Source: Okeania sp034190295 (GTDB taxonomy: Bacteria; Cyanobacteriota; Cyanobacteriia; Cyanobacteriales; Microcoleaceae). Taken from it: a DNA stretch of 64,000 nt. Shown here piece after piece: positions 17,039 to 26,514 of this stretch. The notes under the pieces were generated by a model. The model was not told the DNA's origin, made no database searches, and worked only from the letters and a program-made list of their open reading frames with translations. Within the stretch, counting starts at the first letter, position 1. The number at the start of each line of letters is the position of its first letter. The stretch lies in assembly GCA_034190295.1 (NCBI GenBank), contig JAXHSW010000011.1:1-64000 (forward strand), given 5' to 3'. The position numbers and the translations under genes were made by a program.

Positions 17039-18811
17039 ATGGTAATCAGTAAGGACAAAGCAAAATCCCAGTTTCCTCAATGGGCCGCCATCGATCCCAG
17101 CAGGGGTTCCATTTCAGAGTATATTAAGAAGTGCCGAAAGAAAGTCATTGTTCCCCCCGGACAGGAAAATTTTGGTCAGGGAAAAACGGCAGTCATTATT
17201 GGAGCTGGAGTTGCGGGTCTAACTTCCGCTTACGAACTGCTAAATAATGAAGATATTAATTTAAGTCGTTGTGTCATTCTGGAAGCTAACGATCGCATTG
17301 GTGGGCGTTCTTACACCGTTCGTCCTGGAGATGTCATCAAAGAGGATAACTCTGACGCTCAGGTGTGCCAATTTGATAGTGAAGCCGGGGAACCCTATCC
17401 TCCCTACCTAAATGCAGGTCCTGGGCGAATTCCTTCCTCCCATAAACTGCTTTTGGGCTACATGAAAAAGTTCAACGTGCCAATGGAAGTCTATGTGATG
17501 GCGAGCGATTCTAATCGGACCTATGTAGACGGCCATTTTGAAAATCCATCAGTGCCCAACCGTCAGCTAGCCTATAATATGCAAGGTAGCGTGGCTGAAT
17601 GTCTTTACAAACTTTTAAGCACTGAGAGTTGTTCCGATATGTCTCTTGGAGATATCGAAAAATTCAAGGAGTTCCTAATCAGGTTTGGAGACCTCGACGA
17701 GAATGGTGAGTACAAGGGAAGCGATCGCGCTGGTTACAAATGTTTGCCTGGGGTTGAAGCAGGTATACCTGCAGATCCTCTATCTCTCCAAGACCTGGTG
17801 CAATCAGAGTTTTGGAGGAAAGCAAATTTCTATCAACCCATAGACTTTCTGTGGCAACCTACTTTGTTTCAACCTGTGGGAGGAATGGATAAAATTGTCT
17901 ACGCATTCAAGGAACAATTGGAACTTGACAAAAGGAGTAAATTACAACTGAATGCTGTAGTTTCAAACATTAAGTACAATGATGCTACTAACAAGTATTG
18001 TATTACATATAACCAAGATGGACAAGAAAAGCAAATAGAAGCCGATTATTGCCTCAGCAATATCCCCATCCCCCTACTTGAAAATATCACATCGGAAATA
18101 AATTTTACAGAAGGTTTTAAAACTGCGCTACAGGCAGTGTACAAAGCTCAAAACGAAGGAGTAAAAGAGAAAAATGGATACTGTCGCAAGTTTCTAGCAG
18201 ACACGACAAAAGTTGGTTGGCAGGCAGAACGTCATCTATGGCAAGAAGCAGAAGGTGCCAGTGATGTTCCCATTTATGGGGGTATCTCCTGGAGCAGCGA
18301 CGAAATAGCTCAAATCTGGTATCCTTCTGACGAATACCACGCAGAGTTAGGAGTACTTACTGGCGCTTACAATTTTAGTGCTGTTGCGAAAGAATGGGGC
18401 AATAAAAAACCTGAGGAACGCCTTGAATTAGCTAAAAACGGAGCGAGAAACCTGGGAGGTGATGAATTCGCTAATGGGTTGAAGCATGGTCTGGCTATTG
18501 CCTGGCAAAATATACCTCACCAAAAAGGTGGATGGGCACAATGGAATACGGTTGGAGAGGAAAAAGAAAAGTATTTTAACATTTTGACTAAGGGCAACAT
18601 TGAAGTTGACGGAAACAACACTTTCTATATTCTTGGCGATCAGCTTTCTCACCTATCGGGTTGGCAAGAAGGTGCAGTTGCTTCGGCTATAAATGCAGTC
18701 TCTGAGCTATGCGATCCAAGTTATACTGTTCCTGACATCGATCTGCTTCCAGATACTCGCTTGACTGTGGAAGGTGCATTTTGGGCTACTCTACCTGCTT
18801 ATGTTTCATAA
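17039..18811 (+). CDS. FAD-dependent amine oxidase / L-amino-acid-oxidase-like flavoprotein
   Basis: The 590-residue flavoprotein of the flavin amine oxidase family would oxidise an amino acid or amine, giving imino product, NH3 and H2O2. The Rossmann motif IGAGVAG is at 54-60, followed by the FAD-ribose Glu in ILEANDRIGGR (80-90). LNAGPGRIPSSHKLLLGYMK is like the substrate-arginine region of L-amino acid oxidases (RIP-x-x-H). The C-terminal FAD motif is FYILGDQLSHLSGWQEGA (about 528-545). There is no signal peptide. AAGGAA lies 8 bases before the ATG. It is the first of four redox genes in the same direction and lies about 300 bp before the LodA-like gene. Substrate cannot be read from the sequence. 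Confidence 0.9.
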   Translation: MVISKDKAKSQFPQWAAIDPSRGSISEYIKKCRKKVIVPPGQENFGQGKTAVIIGAGVAGLTSAYELLNNEDINLSRCVILEANDRIGGRSYTVRPGDVIKEDNSDAQVCQFDSEAGEPYPPYLNAGPGRIPSSHKLLLGYMKKFNVPMEVYVMASDSNRTYVDGHFENPSVPNRQLAYNMQGSVAECLYKLLSTESCSDMSLGDIEKFKEFLIRFGDLDENGEYKGSDRAGYKCLPGVEAGIPADPLSLQDLVQSEFWRKANFYQPIDFLWQPTLFQPVGGMDKIVYAFKEQLELDKRSKLQLNAVVSNIKYNDATNKYCITYNQDGQEKQIEADYCLSNIPIPLLENITSEINFTEGFKTALQAVYKAQNEGVKEKNGYCRKFLADTTKVGWQAERHLWQEAEGASDVPIYGGISWSSDEIAQIWYPSDEYHAELGVLTGAYNFSAVAKEWGNKKPEERLELAKNGARNLGGDEFANGLKHGLAIAWQNIPHQKGGWAQWNTVGEEKEKYFNILTKGNIEVDGNNTFYILGDQLSHLSGWQEGAVASAINAVSELCDPSYTVPDIDLLPDTRLTVEGAFWATLPAYVS

Positions 18812-19116
18812 CTACAGATATCTGTTCTGTACTTCCCTATTCCTCAAGTGCTAAGGCATGATTGCCGACTAATATCATGTCCGGTTGAATAGTTATAAAT
18901 AAACGACGGAGTCCTCATCCTCAGTCCTCCCAGGAGGGGAAGAAAGAAGCAACAAAGAATAAAGAAGAGGAAAAGAATAAAGAATAAAGAAGAGGAAAAG
19001 GAGAAAGTTTTTTCGATCGCTAATTATCCGGACATGATATAACTCAAAAAAGTCAGAAATCTTTCCTTTCCATCGTCTATATAACAGACGAGTATCTCGC
19101 TTATAAAGGAGTAACT
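18812..19116. other. Spacer between amine oxidase and LodA-like gene
   Basis: About 170 of its 305 bp are an M element (18872-19040). An AAAGGAG RBS at 19105-19111 lies just before the LodA-like start. Confidence 0.6.
18872..19040. repeat. Element M copy
   Basis: ATATCATGTCCGGTTGAAT at left and ATTATCCGGACATGATAT at right form the TIRs. The core is a purine-rich run of GAATAAAGAAGAGGAAAAG units. Confidence 0.75.
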
Positions 19117-21021
19117 ATGCCAGAAGATAACAAGATTGTTCGCGCGGCCATTCATCCTGGAATTGGAATTGCCCGCGTGGGAAACAGCCAAGATGAATTT
19201 TATTACGGACCGGAAGTTACCGATCCACCAGCCCAAGAACCAGGATTTTACCGCGATAGCTCCGGAGCTTTGAAGCGTGAAGCTGCTCAATTCCGAATTT
19301 ATGGTTATAACGCTGCGGGTGAAGTGGTCAAGGAACTAACAACAAAAGATACTAATGCAACAATAACCTGGTCTGCACATCTTGCCAACAAAAAAGCAGC
19401 TTGGTATCAGTTTCAACTAGCTTTAGACATTCCTGAGGCGAAAAAGGCAAAACCCAGTCTGCTGCGAAATGCTGAGGTGAAAGATAAAGAAGAGCGAAAT
19501 CAGCTAATTCTTGACCCTGGTTGCATTGATATTTCTGGAAAAAATACAGAAGGTGATAGTTATCATTTTACAGTCAAGGCAGACGATAATTACTGGAACA
19601 AAGAAATTTACTTAGGCGAACTCAGAACTGATAAATGCAGTCGATTACTGGTATTGGGAGGACTTGGAAAATCGGGATCAAAAAATAGCAGCGAAGCCAC
19701 AACCTTTGCGAATAACGATGGTTGGCACGACGATACCAGTGATGGACTGATAACTGCAACGGTTACAATTGATGGAAATTCTATTCCCGTAGACCCGGCC
19801 TGGGTTGTAGTTTGTCCACCCAACTACGCACCCCAGCAGAAATCAGTGCGGACGATGTACGATTTGATGACAGATATCTTCTTTCCATTACCAGAAACAG
19901 TTTCTTTCACTAAAGATATCCTGCCGATATTCCTGCGCATGAGCAACCTAGAGTGGGTTAACAAAGGTTTTGCAGCTCAATTTGGCTGGCAAAGTCCCTA
20001 TTATTTTCAGGGATCAAAATGGATTGAAACTCTAGCAAGCAAATCCGACCTGCAAAAAGAATTACGCCAACAGCTTGCTAATATGTTTCGTGAATATCAG
20101 CGAGACGGTAAAGCCCCGCAGCCTTGGCCTTGGGTATATGGCGATGCAATGAATGTACCTCCAGCTAATACACCACGCCAACACGCTAAGTTGACAGATA
20201 CGCAATTGAATATGCTACAGCGTTGGGCAGATGGCAATTTTATTAGCGATTACGATTCTGATGCTACTCCTCCCACTGACATCGCACAAGTAGAGCTAAA
20301 GGAGCAGCCAGCCATGCTCGATCGCGCTGCTTTGGAATTTTGTCTGGCAGATGCTTTCCACCCCGGTTGTGAAATGACTTGGCCAATGCGTCATAAGACA
20401 ATGTATATGTCTCCGTACCGGATTAAGCATCTTCCAAAAGGCCAAGGAATGATGGATTACGGCTCTGAACTGACTCTTGAAGTTTGTTTATCGGAAATCG
20501 GACCTCTCTATGCACAAAGTCCCGGTGATATCACCCGCTGGATGGCTATTCCTTGGCAAACCGATACGGCAAGTTGTCGCTCTGGTTACCATAAGGGCAA
20601 CAAGAAGAAATACGATCCTTATCTGCCAACGTTTTGGCCAGCAAGGGTTCCCAATCAAGTGCTTTCCGAAGAAGATTACAAGATCGTGATGGATCTAAAC
20701 AAAGGTATAGATGAGCGACAGAAAGCATTTAATAATCGCTCTAGCTGGTTTCGGACTTTGGGTAGCGGGGGCTACGAATCACAGATAAATAATATGATTA
20801 CTGATTTCGATCGCATGGGTATTGTTGAGGTTTTTGACGGTCCTTACGATCGAGATCCGAATCCGTATTTTCCCAAAAAAATACAAGTAGAAGTACGGCA
20901 TCCATCTGCACCCGAAACTAACGATCGAATCAAGGAGTTAGCAGGTGCAGACCCCCTTGCTACTCTTAATGAATCTAACGAATACATCGAAAAAATTAAT
21001 CGTTTCCCTGGCGATTTGTGA
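19117..21021 (+). CDS. LodA-like CTQ quinoprotein oxidase
   Basis: The 634-residue protein is of the LodA/GoxA family, which oxidises free amino acids such as lysine (epsilon-amine) or glycine with a cysteine tryptophylquinone cofactor, releasing H2O2. The N-terminal family signature is HPGIGIARVGNSQDEFYYGP (13-32). The C-terminal half has HPGCEMTWPM with Cys418 and RWMAIPWQTDTASC with Trp475 and Trp480. In the Marinomonas LodA, Cys516 and Trp581 crosslink (65 apart); Cys418 to Trp480 is 62 apart here, so Cys418-Trp480 is the best CTQ candidate (inference). Length is close to the family norm. No classical signal peptide is seen; LodA itself is secreted without one. A good RBS (AAAGGAG) precedes the ATG. 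The LodB-like partner is 450 bp downstream. Substrate could be lysine, glycine or another amine. Confidence 0.92.
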   Translation: MPEDNKIVRAAIHPGIGIARVGNSQDEFYYGPEVTDPPAQEPGFYRDSSGALKREAAQFRIYGYNAAGEVVKELTTKDTNATITWSAHLANKKAAWYQFQLALDIPEAKKAKPSLLRNAEVKDKEERNQLILDPGCIDISGKNTEGDSYHFTVKADDNYWNKEIYLGELRTDKCSRLLVLGGLGKSGSKNSSEATTFANNDGWHDDTSDGLITATVTIDGNSIPVDPAWVVVCPPNYAPQQKSVRTMYDLMTDIFFPLPETVSFTKDILPIFLRMSNLEWVNKGFAAQFGWQSPYYFQGSKWIETLASKSDLQKELRQQLANMFREYQRDGKAPQPWPWVYGDAMNVPPANTPRQHAKLTDTQLNMLQRWADGNFISDYDSDATPPTDIAQVELKEQPAMLDRAALEFCLADAFHPGCEMTWPMRHKTMYMSPYRIKHLPKGQGMMDYGSELTLEVCLSEIGPLYAQSPGDITRWMAIPWQTDTASCRSGYHKGNKKKYDPYLPTFWPARVPNQVLSEEDYKIVMDLNKGIDERQKAFNNRSSWFRTLGSGGYESQINNMITDFDRMGIVEVFDGPYDRDPNPYFPKKIQVEVRHPSAPETNDRIKELAGADPLATLNESNEYIEKINRFPGDL

Positions 21022-21471
21022 TGACAACTAAGGATAGCTTTATCAATGGCGAAATAGAGGCAGTTATACATACGCGGGATATCTATTTCAAAGAACTGTA
21101 ATTAAGTGTATGAGAGATTTCCCACCTCACAAAAATCTGTCCCGATCTCAAATCCGGTTGAATACTTATCTTATGTTTGGGGGTGGTCCGTGTGGTCCGG
21201 GTGGGAAGTGTGGGTCCAAGGGGAGGTGGAGAGATTGAAGGCGAGAAAGTGTGGATAGAATTATCAACATATATATATACTTTATAACCGGATTTTATAG
21301 CGCTACAAGTTGAAGTTATGACATCCCTAAATCCACCAAACCAACTCACAGCTTACTGTTGCCTGTTGCCTGTTGCCTAGCGCGTAGCGCTATATATGAG
21401 AGAGATATCAATATCGGCTGATTCAGGTATGGTCTCAGGGTGTTTTTTTATAACAATCAATCTGATTAAAA
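21022..21471. other. Spacer between the LodA-like and LodB-like genes
   Basis: It is largely filled by an M-variant repeat (21145-21299) and a GCCTGTTGCCTGTTGCCTAG repeat (about 21359-21379). The pair was therefore probably closer before repeat insertion. Confidence 0.6.
21145..21299. repeat. Element M variant (CTCAAATCCGG / CCGGATTTTAT)
   Basis: The left arm CTCAAATCCGGTTGAATACTT and the right arm TATAACCGGATTTTATAG are diverged M ends. The core is GGTGG-rich. Confidence 0.6.
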
Positions 21472-22659
21472 ATGAAACTTTCTATTGAATATGATGTTGC
21501 TATTATCGGTGGAGGACCTGCGGGTTGCTCTACTGCTCTGGCTCTCAAACAACAAGGAATTTCCAAAATTTTGGTTGTAGAGTCTGGTAGTTATGAAGCT
21601 ATTCGCATCGGCGAGAGCATTCCACCGGATACCCGTCTTCTTCTGGACGAACTGGGAATATTGGAGGATTTTCTCAAGGAAGACCACGAGACCTGTTTTG
21701 GTAGTTGCTCTTCCTGGGGAAGTGATACCATAGCATACAATGACTTTTTGCGCAATCCCTATGGTAACGGCTGGCATTTAGACCGGAGGCGCTTCAATGC
21801 ATTTCTAGCCCAGAAAGCGATGGAAAGAGGGGTGGAACTGCTTTGCGGGACGAAAGTTCGGAATTGCGATCGCATCCATTCCGAAGGCTTTCAGTTGCAG
21901 CTTATGGGGGAAGACAAACAAATGCGAACAGTCACAGCAAGTTTTCTAGTCGATGCAACGGGGACGCGAGCCAGTTTTGCCAGAAATCTGGGAGCGAGAA
22001 AACTTTTTCTAGACCGACTGATTTGCGCGATCGCTTTTTTCGACCTTCCTCCTTCCTCTCATTTTTCCAAACTAACTCTGTTAGAAGCGGTAGAATATGG
22101 CTGGTGGTATGTAGCCAAGCTTCCTAACAATAGGTTGGCAACGGTAGTAGCTAGCGAACCGTCAATTATCAGAGAGACTGGACTGCACCGGATAGAGAAC
22201 TGGCTGGCCTACCTGAAAGAAACCAAGCACATCTCAAAAGAATTGGCCGATTGTTCTGCGATCGACAGCCTTTCAGTCTCTTCGACACCCCAGGCAAAAG
22301 TACCGAAGATGATGGTTTGCACTGCGCCTTCATTCAGATTAGACCGAACTACCGGAAATGGCTGGCTGGCCGTAGGAGATGCGGCTTCGGCTTTCGATCC
22401 GATTTCTTCTCAGGGTATTTATAAGGCGCTCTGGGACAGTCTGAAGGCAGGGAAGGCAATTGCTTCCTATTTGCATGGGGATAGTGGGGGTCTGGAGGAG
22501 TATGAATCTCTCATTGCCTCTCGGTTTGATAATTATTTGACTCAGCGCAATTACTTCTACCAAATGGAACAACGATGGCCTACTTCTCCTTTTTGGCAGC
22601 GGCGTCAGGAAAGAACTGGTTTGGAAAAGGGCGATCTACTTGCTTATGCGTCAATCTAA
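21472..22659 (+). CDS. LodB-like flavoprotein (CTQ-forming tryptophan monooxygenase)
   Basis: The 395-residue protein is of the LodB/GoxB family, flavin-dependent monooxygenases related to tryptophan halogenases that hydroxylate the precursor Trp so that its partner LodA can form CTQ. It shows the FAD motif IIGGGPAGCSTALALKQQG (11-29), GESIPPDTRLLLDELGI (about 49-65) and a second FAD motif VGDAASAFDPISSQG (301-315). No strong RBS is seen upstream of ATG 21472. It lies immediately after the LodA-like gene in the same direction, as in other lodAB pairs. The role follows from family and context. Confidence 0.9.
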   Translation: MKLSIEYDVAIIGGGPAGCSTALALKQQGISKILVVESGSYEAIRIGESIPPDTRLLLDELGILEDFLKEDHETCFGSCSSWGSDTIAYNDFLRNPYGNGWHLDRRRFNAFLAQKAMERGVELLCGTKVRNCDRIHSEGFQLQLMGEDKQMRTVTASFLVDATGTRASFARNLGARKLFLDRLICAIAFFDLPPSSHFSKLTLLEAVEYGWWYVAKLPNNRLATVVASEPSIIRETGLHRIENWLAYLKETKHISKELADCSAIDSLSVSSTPQAKVPKMMVCTAPSFRLDRTTGNGWLAVGDAASAFDPISSQGIYKALWDSLKAGKAIASYLHGDSGGLEEYESLIASRFDNYLTQRNYFYQMEQRWPTSPFWQRRQERTGLEKGDLLAYASI

Positions 22660-22764
22660 ATTCTTTAATGCATTGGACTTGAATTTAATTAGGCATTTTT
22701 CCTCGCTTTTTCTTGAGAACAAAAGACAAATAGCTGATTTTTCACAGTAGTAAGGAAGTAGAAG

Positions 22765-24366
22765 ATGAACTGTAACGATTTTAAGGAAAACTTGAATAAC
22801 CAAGGCGTTGAAGGAGTTGTATGTCCTGGCGATGATAACTATGAGGAGTGGCGTCCTATCAGAAATACTAGGTTTGACTATAAACCTTTCTGTATTGTTA
22901 AGTGTAAGACAGCTCAGGATGTTGGGAATGTAATCAAGCTTTGCGTGTCCAAACAAAAGCCTTTTCGAGTACGTTCTGGCGGCCATCAGCACGAAGGTAT
23001 GTGTTCGGGTAATGATGTTGTAGTGATTGACCTCTCTAAAATCAAGAATATTGAGATCGATACAGGAGATGGCACAGCATGGATAGGGCCTGGCGCTCAC
23101 TTGGAAGACGTATATCGTCAACTCCAAGAATCAGGCTATACTATTCCTGGCGGAGGCTGTGGTACCGTTTGTACCGGCGGTCTTGTTCAGGGAGGTGGCT
23201 GGGGAATGCTAGCCAGAGCTGGAGGATTAGCCTGCGATGTCTTGCAGGAAGTTGAGCTAGTTGACGCGAATGGGGATATCGTTACTGTTAATGAGACAAA
23301 TCATCAAGATCTATTGTGGGCAATAAAAGGTGGTGGTGGTGGTAATTTCGGAGTCATTACTAACTACAAGTTTAATTTAATGAGAGAGACACAAGCAACC
23401 TTAGTAACGATTAAATGCCCAAAGGAAGGTGAGGATGTACAACAAGAAGTTCTTGCTAATACACTCAAGTATTATCTAGAAAGTCTACCAAGTTTTGATA
23501 ACAAGTTTACCTCATTTGCTCGTGTTAGCCCCTATGATGACGTCAAGAAAGTTGCAAACCCAGCATTAAGTATTACATTTAAGTATCTTGGAAACCCATC
23601 AGATGCTCAAAATGATTTACGATGGTTTACCAATGAACTGCAGGAGAAATGTGATATTCAATATCATCCTCATCCTCCCGAGGACGAGCTAAGAATTGAT
23701 GAAGCATTTTTGCTACTTAATGGCCAGATTCCTGAGAGATTGCTATCTAGTAATGAAGAGAGTAATGAAGAGATTATTTCTAATCTGTTAAGTTTTAGTT
23801 TACAGCCATTAAGTCAAATCAGTTTGCTGGCATCGAATGAAACTACGACAGAGAGACCCACAACAACTTGTGGGGATAAAATATTGCCACATAAAGTTTC
23901 TTCTGCTTTTCCCAAGGGAAATAATATTTCTGAGATGGCTACAGCTATCATTAATTATGTTTTTGAACATCCAGCATTTGAAGATGTAGCTACTTACTTG
24001 AGTATTCATAGTTTTGGTGGAAAGATCAAAGATTTTGGAGCTGACAGCTCATCATTTTTTTACCGAGACAAAGAATTCTTGCTCCAGTTTCAGGCATGGT
24101 GGGAACATCCAGACGATCCCAATCAAAATTCCTATTTAGAATGGATAAGGAATTTCCGGAAGAAGCTTGAAGAAGGTGGTCATATTGAGGGTGCTTTTAT
24201 CAATTTCCCCGATCGAGACCTCTTCCCCGATCGAGACCTCTTATTGGAATGTTACTACGGAGGCAATTTTAATAGACTGAAACAGATTAAGTCTAAGTAC
24301 GATCCTGACAATGTCTTTAATTTTGAGATGAGCATACCGCCTAATAATCCTGCTTCTACCGTTTAG
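22765..24366 (+). CDS. Bicovalent-FAD oxidase, BBE/FAD-linked oxidase family
   Basis: The 533-residue flavoprotein is like berberine-bridge-enzyme-type and sugar/alcohol oxidases. The FAD_binding_4 (PCMH) fold has RSGGHQHEG with His74, and GGGCGTVCTGG with Cys136. The 62-residue gap equals the His104-Cys166 gap of berberine bridge enzyme, so a bicovalent flavin is likely. The C-terminal BBE segment YYGGNFNRLKQIKSKYDPDN precedes a final NVFNFEMSIPP. A tandem duplication of FPDRDL is visible at about 484-494. An AAGGAAG RBS is 7 bases before the ATG. It lies only 105 bp after the LodB-like gene, probably same transcript. Substrate is unknown: a carbohydrate, alkaloid-like amine or peptide-derived product are all possible. 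Confidence 0.9.
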   Translation: MNCNDFKENLNNQGVEGVVCPGDDNYEEWRPIRNTRFDYKPFCIVKCKTAQDVGNVIKLCVSKQKPFRVRSGGHQHEGMCSGNDVVVIDLSKIKNIEIDTGDGTAWIGPGAHLEDVYRQLQESGYTIPGGGCGTVCTGGLVQGGGWGMLARAGGLACDVLQEVELVDANGDIVTVNETNHQDLLWAIKGGGGGNFGVITNYKFNLMRETQATLVTIKCPKEGEDVQQEVLANTLKYYLESLPSFDNKFTSFARVSPYDDVKKVANPALSITFKYLGNPSDAQNDLRWFTNELQEKCDIQYHPHPPEDELRIDEAFLLLNGQIPERLLSSNEESNEEIISNLLSFSLQPLSQISLLASNETTTERPTTTCGDKILPHKVSSAFPKGNNISEMATAIINYVFEHPAFEDVATYLSIHSFGGKIKDFGADSSSFFYRDKEFLLQFQAWWEHPDDPNQNSYLEWIRNFRKKLEEGGHIEGAFINFPDRDLFPDRDLLLECYYGGNFNRLKQIKSKYDPDNVFNFEMSIPPNNPASTV

Positions 24367-24487
24367 ATTATGGGTTTTCGTACTGCTTTATTGTCTCTTT
24401 AGCAACTGAGAGTAAGGCTTTCAGCCTCCCAATGCCTGTTCTCTAACCTCCCAGGATGGTTTTTGGGCTAAACTCAAGATGCAGCAA

Positions 24488-24690
24488 GGGGTGAACTATT
24501 AACGGCAGCTAACAATACAATACGACGAGCGATATAGCTGCCGCACTTGCTCCGAATGGCGCTACTTTGGTTGGATATACTTCTCTCTTGCGTAATAGTT
24601 TGGGTGCAAAGGTAGGTATTGCCCAAGCTCCCAAGGCTGCTGTGATTAATATGGATAGGGCGGCGATATAGCTGCCGCTAGGCGAGCCAA
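24488..24690 (-). pseudogene. Antiporter fragment with two inserts in HIP1 sites
   Basis: It corresponds to about 36930-37085 of the full antiporter. Both GCGATCGC sites of the original are interrupted after GCGAT by short sequences starting ATAGCTGCCG (26 bp at 24532; a variant at 24663). Confidence 0.7.
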
Positions 24691-24745
24691 CGCTATCTAT
24701 CAAGAAAGTCCATTTTATAGTCAAGTTTTATCAAAATCATAAGGG

Positions 24746-24890
24746 TCGCGCAACCCCGCCTTTTAAGGCGAAATATTTTTGAGCTTTTCTCAAAGACCCT
24801 ATTTCCCCTCCTGGGAGGGGTTAGGGGTGGGTTAACGCCCCTACTGACTTCTGACTTCTGACTTCGTTAATGTGGGATGGACAGCAGGAG
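24746..24890. repeat. Repeat family C, copy 2
   Basis: GGGTCGCGCAACCCCGCCTT leads into CTGGGAGGGGTTAGGGGTG and GGGATGGACAGCAGG, as in the copies near 31980 and 54303. Confidence 0.6.
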
Positions 24891-24931
24891 AGGCCATTAT
24901 CTCCCGAACAGAAGTAAGAAGTTAGGCAATT

Positions 24932-25047
24932 TATTTTTTTCGGAAAAAAGAGTCATAAAATCATGGTGAGTAACGTCTAGTATTTGGAAAGCAAAAAACA
25001 GCGGCATTAAAAAAGTCCGCCACGCAACCCCATTGTAATCTATGGGA
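24932..25047 (+). promoter_or_regulatory. Shared leader sequence, copy B (upstream of second sigma)
   Basis: It has the same GTGAGTAACGTCTAGTATTT core as copies A and C, followed by AACCCCATTGTAATCTATGG shared with copy A. The end is about 180 bp before the sigma start, almost the distance seen at the amine oxidase. Confidence 0.45.
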
Positions 25048-25227
25048 ACCCCTTCTCCAATAGGGAAAGGGGAGAATAGCTATGCCCCCTCTCTTTGTAT
25101 AAGAGAGCTTGGGGGAAAGAGCTACATTTTCTCATAGTCTATGCCAGGTTGCAACGTTCTATAAAGTCAGGGAAGCATCTCAAAAATACCTATCTGTATC
25201 AGAAAGGCAAAAGCAATTTCATTTCTT

Positions 25228-26514
25228 ATGGCTTCTATAACTGCAAATACAAGACGAAACTTAATGGATAATGCTGCAACAGAGAGCGATCGCTCCCATC
25301 TAATCTCTCAGTTTTGGCAGCAATGTCAAGAAAGTAGAGATCAGCTTTATCGCTGCTGTCTCAAGATGATGAATTCTAACCGAATGGATGCGGAGGATGC
25401 TCTGAGTCAGGCAATGGTAAAAGCTTGGGAAAAGGTGCAAAAGTTCGGGGGTAAAATTGCTAATTTAAAAGCTTGGTTGTATCGGGTAACTCGTAATTTT
25501 TGCATCGATATTATCCGCAAACGTTCTTGTGCTGCTGTGGGTATTGAAAATATTGAATGGGTGGGTAATACTGAGGAAATGAGTACCGCAGCAACAGTGG
25601 AATGTCCGGAGTCTGTTTTGGAGAGAGAGGAGAGGTTTGCTGAGATACGAAAGGCGATCGCTGATTTACCGGAAAATTTGCGGGAGACATTTATTCTGCA
25701 TTTTTATCGGGAGCTTTCCCATAAAGAAATTGCCGAACAGCAAGGGATATTTTATGATAATGTCTGCAAGCGGATATCTTTGGCACGGAAACGGCTTAAA
25801 CAGAGCTTGAAGGGGTATTTTCGAGATTCGGAGTTGGAAGTAGGGGCAAACGGCCATTCGTCCCTACAGATGTCAGTGGAGACTCAGTCACCTACCCCAC
25901 AAGAAAATGGGGAAAAGCAGCAAAGAATGGAGCAAGACGAAAAGAATGTGTTGGAGACGGAGACTGTATCGGTTGAAAGAGATATGCCTAACATTCAACC
26001 ATTTCCCAATAATAATCCTATATTTTGTTGCCATTCCATTACTCCATCACCCCATATCCCCATATCCCCATCACAACTAGAGGTAGAAAAGTCAGAGAGT
26101 GTTGGTAGTTTAGGAGAGTTAGATCGAGTCCGGATAATTAGTGAGGAAAAAACCTATCCTCGTTGCACAGAGCAAATCTCTCTATTTTCTCCTTTCCCCG
26201 CTCCCTTATTTATAAGTATTCAACCGGACATGATATTAAAAGCGATGGTTGGGTTGAATATTACTGATGTAGTTAATGTTAGTAGAGACCCACCTTTATT
26301 ATCCAGACTGTCTGTTTTTTGGCAGAATTTGATGCAGGGTGTGGGGTGGAAAGGTTGTGTTGGGGCGATAATTCGATATTGGAATAGTTGCGCCAGAGGT
26401 TTATTTGACTTCTATCAAGAACTTCCCCATTCAGAATGTATGGCTAGGAATTTGTGGATAACTTATAAGTTAGTCGATACAGACTGTGTTTTTTCTGGCT
26501 TCGACACGAGATAA
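25228..26514 (+). CDS. ECF-like sigma-70 family factor (paralogue of 8502-9656)
   Basis: The 428-residue sigma factor is highly similar to the one at the left edge of the island through nearly its full length. Region 2 carries LKAWLYRVTRNFCIDIIRKR; region 4 carries LPENLRETFILHFYRELSHK and EIAEQQGIFYDNVCKRISLA. Element M (26122-26238) is again translated in frame (about residues 299-337), with a right end identical to the mobile consensus. After the shared LSVFWQNLMQGVGWKG the C-terminus runs on for about 50 residues that the first copy lacks. It follows the BBE oxidase by 0.86 kb and copy B of the shared leader by 180 bp. Duplication by recombination is likely; which copy is ancestral is unclear. 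Confidence 0.88.
   Translation: MASITANTRRNLMDNAATESDRSHLISQFWQQCQESRDQLYRCCLKMMNSNRMDAEDALSQAMVKAWEKVQKFGGKIANLKAWLYRVTRNFCIDIIRKRSCAAVGIENIEWVGNTEEMSTAATVECPESVLEREERFAEIRKAIADLPENLRETFILHFYRELSHKEIAEQQGIFYDNVCKRISLARKRLKQSLKGYFRDSELEVGANGHSSLQMSVETQSPTPQENGEKQQRMEQDEKNVLETETVSVERDMPNIQPFPNNNPIFCCHSITPSPHIPISPSQLEVEKSESVGSLGELDRVRIISEEKTYPRCTEQISLFSPFPAPLFISIQPDMILKAMVGLNITDVVNVSRDPPLLSRLSVFWQNLMQGVGWKGCVGAIIRYWNSCARGLFDFYQELPHSECMARNLWITYKLVDTDCVFSGFDTR
26122..26238. repeat. Element M copy inside the second sigma gene
   Basis: GAGTCCGGATAATTAGTGAG at left and TTCAACCGGACATGATATTA at right. It is embedded in the coding sequence with an open frame across it. Confidence 0.82.

Larger units (their letters stand above)
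24367..25227. other. Spacer with antiporter relic and shared leader
   Basis: It contains an antiporter fragment (24488-24690), a family C repeat (24746-24890) and shared leader copy B. Two hairpins lie at about 25048-25074 (CCCCTTCTCC with GGGAAAGGGG) and 25083-25115. Confidence 0.65.

Noticed and set aside
19117..21021. Naming the LodA-like enzyme a lysine oxidase
   Set aside because: LodA-like proteins differ in substrate (lysine, glycine, others), and the sequence alone does not decide.
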